Assembly (NCBI GenBank): GCA_002299125.1 | Contig: DBNU01000198.1 | Span: 1-6,126, forward strand | Reading direction: 5' to 3' | DNA: 6,126 bases | Origin: Proteobacteria bacterium UBA664 | Lineage (GTDB): Bacteria; Pseudomonadota; Gammaproteobacteria; UBA7966 | Shown here: positions 5,901 through 6,126 of the stretch, piece by piece | Layout of the letters: each line of letters starts with the position of its first letter | Position numbering within the stretch: the stretch's first letter is position 1 | Made by a program: the position numbers and the translations under genes | The notes under the pieces: model-generated | Told to the model about the DNA's origin: nothing | The model's database searches: none | What the model saw: only the letters and a program-made list of their open reading frames with translations

Positions 5901-5993
5901 GTGCGCGTCGTGCCGCTGCCCGCTGCCGCCTGGCTCCTGCTGAGCGGTGTTGCGGGGTTGTCCTGCTGCAGGCGCACGCGCCGGGCCGCCTGA
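2841..5993 (+). CDS. Secreted beta-helix-type VPLPA/PEP-CTERM protein
   Basis: A 1050-residue exported protein, probably a surface or matrix adhesin-like scaffold; its biological role is unknown. Domains in order: Sec signal peptide (1-27, ending ANA); Trp-rich segment (32-74, nine Trp, two Cys) ending in GLPSATDAVLI, which fits the W..G.W/W..G.P...D.V.I entry seen in many beta-helix and autotransporter-like proteins; four tandem repeats of 59-61 residues (86-326); a less regular part with two W-x-SSP segments near 352 and 401; short NxG coil repeats (about 580-840); a GLAIGSSPGLV...YDALDVGGTL region (914-960), common just ahead of C-terminal anchors; and the VPLPA sorting tail (1024-1050). 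The start is supported by GGAGG eight bases upstream. The exosortase is not in the window. The first half is visibly less GC-rich than the second. There is no autotransporter beta-barrel. Family and export route are confident; function is not. Confidence 0.93.
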   Translation: MNTCMVRSSLAAAVAIALGTVPVVANANQRSWNCSSGGWFDWSCPRWSWWEQPTPTWEPWGLPSATDAVLISHWRTSTIDRGGAVADSVRLDFGNLNIQSGGQATFNSLTASNSSTVWNHGALSVSGHVDLTSASRLELHGGTTTARTIALDRASMGLHSGATATFNSLRAGNESVITSSGAALNGHLIFTPGSRFDLASGTTTVQSVTLDQASINLQSGAAAAINSLQASNGALVSNNGGTLTVTDAIALRSASRLDIHGGSVVASLVDLDNANFQVLSGGQASVGSLQASNQSQVTNLSGHLAIGDLALSGASSFSQFDTFHSSARTMAGNVTLERGSTLTVSLDSAFFWRSSPSFEASSVNGAGSIHLRAVDASNVTAFRTTGNLTAHSLILERSGWWTSSPLTVEVGGRLNLAELDARAGSISAAGGATIGSVVAGSGGLQFDGGMGPVRIDRFQSNAPWSPSTFQGQDIIIEQAFMQMVAGWGSSTGQPIRFAEGASGVVRQVFYERSGASPGFSPDMAVVGDLGGNGRIERHVVGTNRNTNVAFNDVHLSGFVTTGVVETHGNVFVNSALSSNEGLENFGSLSLNGATVQSDGDFINHARLSVRGTLSGEGRLVNRGAFVQGDDRFVLALSGANENRGSIQLASGGEFVLQGAQLANRGSLNLNNGTVTGDGSLTNAAGGVVRGPGVVQTDFTNRGTLIVSDGTLTVSKGVSNEGLINLHGGIGALSGGTVDNRGVILGAGQIGGRVDNGSTGRVTASGGVLSLGELGSNTGQIGATAGSTLLVVDGLTRNAGMIALQGGTVDNNSQVLTNTGRISGSGTLRTDRVINQGLMQFTAGLSDVFGEVEVATGARVILSGRSTTTFYDDFSLRRGGELRVSADSAGVFFGSVNLGAGSLLTGTGTSYFEGGLAIGSSPGLVSTAGNITLGAGNIFTVDIGGLTRGVQYDALDVGGTLTLGGTLRLVSWDGFVGRAGDVFDLFNWGTLRGQFDNVDTSGLLLAGGAAFDFSQLYVDGSVRVVPLPAAAWLLLSGVAGLSCCRRTRRAA
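3096..3818 (+). repeat. Four tandem repeats of about 60 residues
   Basis: Within the VPLPA-CTERM protein, units at residues 86-145, 146-204, 205-265 and 266-326 align along their length. Shared landmarks are a leading S/I-V-x-LD segment, an L/Q-SG-x-x-A core, NSL or GSLxA-(S/G)N, and a closing SASRLELHGG or SASRLDIHGG (clear in units 1 and 3, altered in 2 and 4). Unit 4 is the most diverged at its end. The period suits two or three turns of a right-handed beta-helix. DNA identity between units is only partial, so the duplications are not recent. Confidence 0.8.
4578..5360 (+). repeat. Short NxG coil repeats in the GC-rich half
   Basis: Residues about 580-840 of the VPLPA-CTERM protein repeat an Asn-x-Gly step followed by a short strand and a GG turn, for example LANRGSLNLNNGTVTGDGSL, TNRGTLIVSDGTLTV, SNEGLINLHGG, VDNRGVILGAGQIGG and LTNTGRISGSGTL. 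Spacing is about 20-25 residues, close to one beta-helix turn. The pattern differs from the 60-residue repeats in the first half. Confidence 0.7.
5910..5990 (+). other. VPLPA/PEP-CTERM exosortase sorting signal
   Basis: Residues 1024-1050 contain the VPLPA motif, a hydrophobic stretch AAWLLLSGVAGL, then CC and a basic RRTRR end. This is the three-part layout of PEP-CTERM tails, in the VPLPA variant that is linked to a dedicated exosortase class. In that family the tail is cut near the motif by an exosortase in the inner membrane. The two adjacent cysteines (1042-1043) at the membrane edge are unusual, since the position commonly holds small or hydrophobic residues. Confidence 0.88.
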
Positions 5994-6014
5994 GCCTCAC
6001 CCCAGGGGCAGAGC

Positions 6015-6045
6015 GGATCGGCCCGGCAGGACGCCGGGCCGATCC
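6015..6045. terminator. 13-bp GC-rich hairpin after the VPLPA-CTERM gene
   Basis: GGATCGGCCCGGC (6015-6027) and GCCGGGCCGATCC (6033-6045) are perfect complements around a five-base loop, starting 21 bases after the stop codon. No T-tract follows on either strand, so termination would rely on stem strength or Rho. The right arm can alternatively pair downstream: GCCGAT (6038-6043) with ATCGGC (6047-6052), a weaker competing stem. If a convergent gene ends at 6074, the hairpin would serve both. Confidence 0.65.
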
Positions 6046-6073
6046 CATCGGCAACCCGCGGCAAGCACGCGCA

Positions 6074-6126
6074 CTACTGACCGGCCTTATTGCCGACCAC
6101 ATCTTCCTTGCAATCGTGGAGTGCCA
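6074..6126 (-). CDS. Possible C-terminal end of a convergent gene
   Basis: On the - strand, the frame open from the window edge reads ALHDCKEDVVGNKAGQ and stops with TAG at 6074-6076, 29 bases past the hairpin. The residue mix is plausible for a protein C-terminus, and the layout (converging on a shared hairpin) is common, but 16 codons are too few to prove coding or name a family. Noncoding sequence is a real alternative. Confidence 0.25.
   Translation of the reverse strand, partial: ALHDCKEDVVGNKAGQ

Noticed and set aside
2841..5993. Classical type V autotransporter
   Set aside because: Although the passenger looks like a beta-helix, there is no C-terminal beta-barrel; the protein ends in a VPLPA tail with a membrane helix and basic residues.

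Overview
The window suggests a GC-rich, Gram-negative proteobacterium, most likely a gammaproteobacterium. The clues are a heptosyltransferase-type GT9 enzyme, a surface protein carrying a VPLPA/PEP-CTERM exosortase sorting signal, and REP-like palindromes of a kind common in proteobacteria. No rRNA or other taxonomic marker is present, so the lineage is inferred.

Layout: (1) bases 1-1088, + strand, hold a GT4 glycosyltransferase that lacks only its extreme N-terminus. (2) Bases 1089-1318 are a repeat-filled gap: three 18-bp tandem units run in register into a perfect 29-bp inverted repeat, each arm of which is itself a hairpin. (3) Bases 1319-2251, - strand, encode a GT9 (heptosyltransferase family) enzyme that converges on the GT4 gene. 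(4) About 590 bases, 2252-2840, contain no convincing gene. They hold a decayed REP-like repeat, a 9-bp inverted repeat, a CRP/Vfr-like operator and a strong hairpin just ahead of a good Shine-Dalgarno. (5) Bases 2841-5993, + strand, encode a 1050-residue secreted beta-helix-type protein with a signal peptide, a tryptophan-rich N-terminus, four tandem repeats of about 60 residues, a GC-rich second half of short coil repeats, and a C-terminal VPLPA sorting tail. (6) After it come a 13-bp GC hairpin and what may be the last 16 codons of a convergent - strand gene running off the window.

How the genes may work together: both glycosyltransferases fit lipopolysaccharide core or cell-surface glycan assembly. 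The large protein would be exported by Sec, processed by an exosortase (not in this window) and displayed at the surface. PEP-CTERM genes are often found with exopolysaccharide functions, so a cell-envelope theme is reasonable, but a direct functional link here is inference.

No clearly novel multi-gene system is visible. The points most worth a second look are the mosaic, repeat-built VPLPA-CTERM protein with its Trp-rich head and unusual Cys-Cys tail, its apparent upstream control elements, and the nested repeat between the two glycosyltransferase genes.
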